Assembly (NCBI GenBank): GCA_027069385.1
Contig: JALXER010000051.1
Location: 3,248-8,333, forward strand
From: Paracoccaceae bacterium
GTDB lineage: Bacteria > Pseudomonadota > Alphaproteobacteria > Rhodobacterales > Rhodobacteraceae
Direction: 5' to 3'
Length of the DNA: 5,086 bases
The notes beneath the pieces were generated by a model, which saw nothing but the letters and a program-made list of their open reading frames with translations, ran no database searches and was not told the origin of the DNA. The position numbers were made by a program, and so were the translations under genes. Position 1 is the stretch's first letter, and the number at the start of each line of letters is the position of its first letter. Positions 3,623-5,086 of the stretch are shown one piece after another.

Positions 3623-5086
3623 CTAGAATGCCAGCGCTTTGGCCTGCTTCACCTGGGGCAGGCTGGCGATGGTGGCCAGGGTCTCGTCATCGACCGGCGC
3701 ATCCACCCCGACCAGCGCAATCGCTTCGCCGTCTTTCACCACGCGACCCAGCGCAAAGGTGGCGATATTCACCCCCAGCGCGCCCAGCGTGGTGCCCAGC
3801 GCCCCGATATAACCCGGCAGGTCGGCATTGGTGGTATAGAGCATAAACGGTTGCGGTTCGGCCTCCAGGTTGATCCCCTTGATCTGGATAAAACGCGGGC
3901 GCCCGTCCGAATAGATCGTCCCCGCAACCGAGCGCGTCTGGCTTTCGGTGGTGACGGTCAGACGCATATAAGAGCCGAACGCGCCTTGCTCGTCGCGCTT
4001 GATTTCGGTGATCTTGATGCCACGGTCACGCGCCACGATCGGGGCCGAAACCATGTTCACGCCGCCTTCGCCCACCAGCGGAATCAACATCGAGGCGGTC
4101 AGGGCCGATACCAGCGGTTTCAGGTTCAGCTCACCGACTTTGCCGACGAACTCGATTTCGATACCGGTAATCGGGTTTTCGGTAACCTGACCGGCAAACC
4201 CTCCGAGCATCTCGGCCAATTCGATCCACGGTTTCAGCACCGGCGCTTCCTCGGCGGTGACGCTGGGCGCGTTCAGGGCGTTGGAAATGGCCCCGTTCAC
4301 CAGATATTCCGACATTTGCTGCGCCACCTGCAAGGCCACGTTTTCCTGCGCCTCGCTGGTCGAGGCCCCCAGATGCGGGGTGCAAACCACGTTGGGCAGG
4401 CCAAACAGCACGTTATCCTTGGCCGGTTCGTCGGCGTAAACGTCAAAGGCCGCACCCTTCAGCGCGCCGGATTTCAGCGCCTTGGCCACGGCGTCTTCGT
4501 CAACCAGCCCGCCACGCGCGCAGTTGACCAGATAGGCCCCGTGCTTGATTTTGGCGATGCGCTCGGCCGAGAGCAGATTGGCGGTCTTGTCGGTTTTGGG
4601 CAGGTGCAGGGTAATGAAATCGGCCATTCCCAGCAGCTCGTCAAGATCGTCAACCTTGGTCACGCCAAGGCTTTTGGCCTTGTCGGCAGACAGGAACGGA
4701 TCATAGGCCACGACCTTCATTTTCAGGCCGATGGCGCGGCTGGCCACCACCGAGCCGATATTGCCCGAGCCGATAAGCCCCAGCGTTTTGCCGGTAATCT
4801 CGGTGCCCATAAAGCGCGATTTTTCCCATTTGCCGGCCTGCGTGCTGGCGTCGGCTGCCGGAATTTGCCGTGCCACGGCAAACATCATCGCAATGGCGTG
4901 TTCGGCGGTGGTGATAGAGTTGCCAAACGGCGTGTTCATCACCACAATCCCCTTGGCGCTGGCCGCAGGGATATCCACGTTATCCACTCCGATACCGGCG
5001 CGGCCAATGACCTTGAGGTTATCGGCTTTGGCGATCAGATCGGCGGTTGCCTTGGTGTTGGAGCGAATGGCCAACCCGTCATAATC
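3623..5086 (-). CDS. serA: D-3-phosphoglycerate dehydrogenase, long ACT-domain form (N-terminus outside window)
   Basis: The NAD-dependent cytosolic enzyme for the first step of serine synthesis: 3-phosphoglycerate to 3-phosphohydroxypyruvate. 487 residues are visible, beginning DYDGLAIRS; related proteins have about 525-531, so about 40-45 N-terminal residues are missing. Visible order: end of the substrate-binding lobe with GRAGIGVDN; the NAD fold with GSGNIG (fragment residues 106-111) and the acidic YDP after the second strand; catalytic Arg191 in NCARGG; Glu220 in ADEP; and His238 in CTPHLGAST. A long middle region (about 280-410) fits the allosteric substrate-binding domain of the type I enzyme. 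The C-terminal ACT domain (about 414-487) has NADLPGYIGALG and NIATFALGR. ACT domains in this family commonly bind serine for feedback control; whether this one does is inferred. The TTG at 5074-5072 is an internal leucine codon, not a start. All catalytic residues in view are intact. A stem-loop follows the stop. Confidence 0.97.
   Translation of the reverse strand, partial: DYDGLAIRSNTKATADLIAKADNLKVIGRAGIGVDNVDIPAASAKGIVVMNTPFGNSITTAEHAIAMMFAVARQIPAADASTQAGKWEKSRFMGTEITGKTLGLIGSGNIGSVVASRAIGLKMKVVAYDPFLSADKAKSLGVTKVDDLDELLGMADFITLHLPKTDKTANLLSAERIAKIKHGAYLVNCARGGLVDEDAVAKALKSGALKGAAFDVYADEPAKDNVLFGLPNVVCTPHLGASTSEAQENVALQVAQQMSEYLVNGAISNALNAPSVTAEEAPVLKPWIELAEMLGGFAGQVTENPITGIEIEFVGKVGELNLKPLVSALTASMLIPLVGEGGVNMVSAPIVARDRGIKITEIKRDEQGAFGSYMRLTVTTESQTRSVAGTIYSDGRPRFIQIKGINLEAEPQPFMLYTTNADLPGYIGALGTTLGALGVNIATFALGRVVKDGEAIALVGVDAPVDDETLATIASLPQVKQAKALAF

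Noticed and set aside
5072..5074. TTG as the start of serA
   Set aside because: The frame continues to the window edge with DYDG before it, and family alignment places this leucine around 45-50 residues into the protein.
4731..5084. 117-codon + strand frame at the right edge
   Set aside because: It is opposite the NAD-binding region of serA, which is unmistakable; it has no features of its own.

Overview
This 5,086-base window looks like a chromosomal stretch from an alphaproteobacterium, most likely Rhodobacterales. That assignment is inferred from the GC-rich coding sequence, from protein sequences that resemble that order (SerA, nicotinate phosphoribosyltransferase, a DUF2306 protein), and from GC-rich multi-hairpin intergenic elements of a kind I associate with those genomes. 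No database search was possible.

Layout, left to right. (1) On the + strand, bases 1-207 are the 3' end of a gene whose product looks like thiamine diphosphokinase (B1-binding domain only). It overlaps by 8 bases the complete nicotinate phosphoribosyltransferase gene pncB (200-1492). The two form a translationally linked pair that turns vitamins B1 and B3 into cofactor forms. (2) Bases 1493-1683 hold no gene but a tight run of about five hairpins (1503-1628) and one more stem-loop. (3) On the - strand, 1684-2361 encodes an exported thioredoxin-fold protein with a CxxC active site (DsbA-like). (4) Bases 2362-2833 contain no convincing gene. The first part is comparatively AT-rich with short inverted repeats and two weak opposed small ORFs. 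The second part (2692-2831) is another multi-hairpin element bounded by an 8-base direct repeat. (5) On the + strand, about 2834-3249 is a DUF2306-type four-helix membrane protein gene that appears broken: it has no usable start codon at the conserved N-terminus and carries a one-base frameshift near 3033-3036. (6) On the - strand, 3277-3519 encodes an 80-residue protein with two CDGSH iron-sulfur motifs. (7) A stem-loop with a T-run (3577-3610) separates it from serA, also on the - strand (3623 to beyond 5086). serA encodes the long, ACT-domain form of D-3-phosphoglycerate dehydrogenase, which starts serine biosynthesis. Its first roughly 40-45 codons lie outside the window.

The intact genes are housekeeping or redox functions, and I see no clear multi-gene system that would count as a new biological machine. 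The parts most worth a second look are the two hairpin arrays that bracket the DsbA-like gene, the decaying DUF2306 gene next to one of them, and the twin-CDGSH protein.
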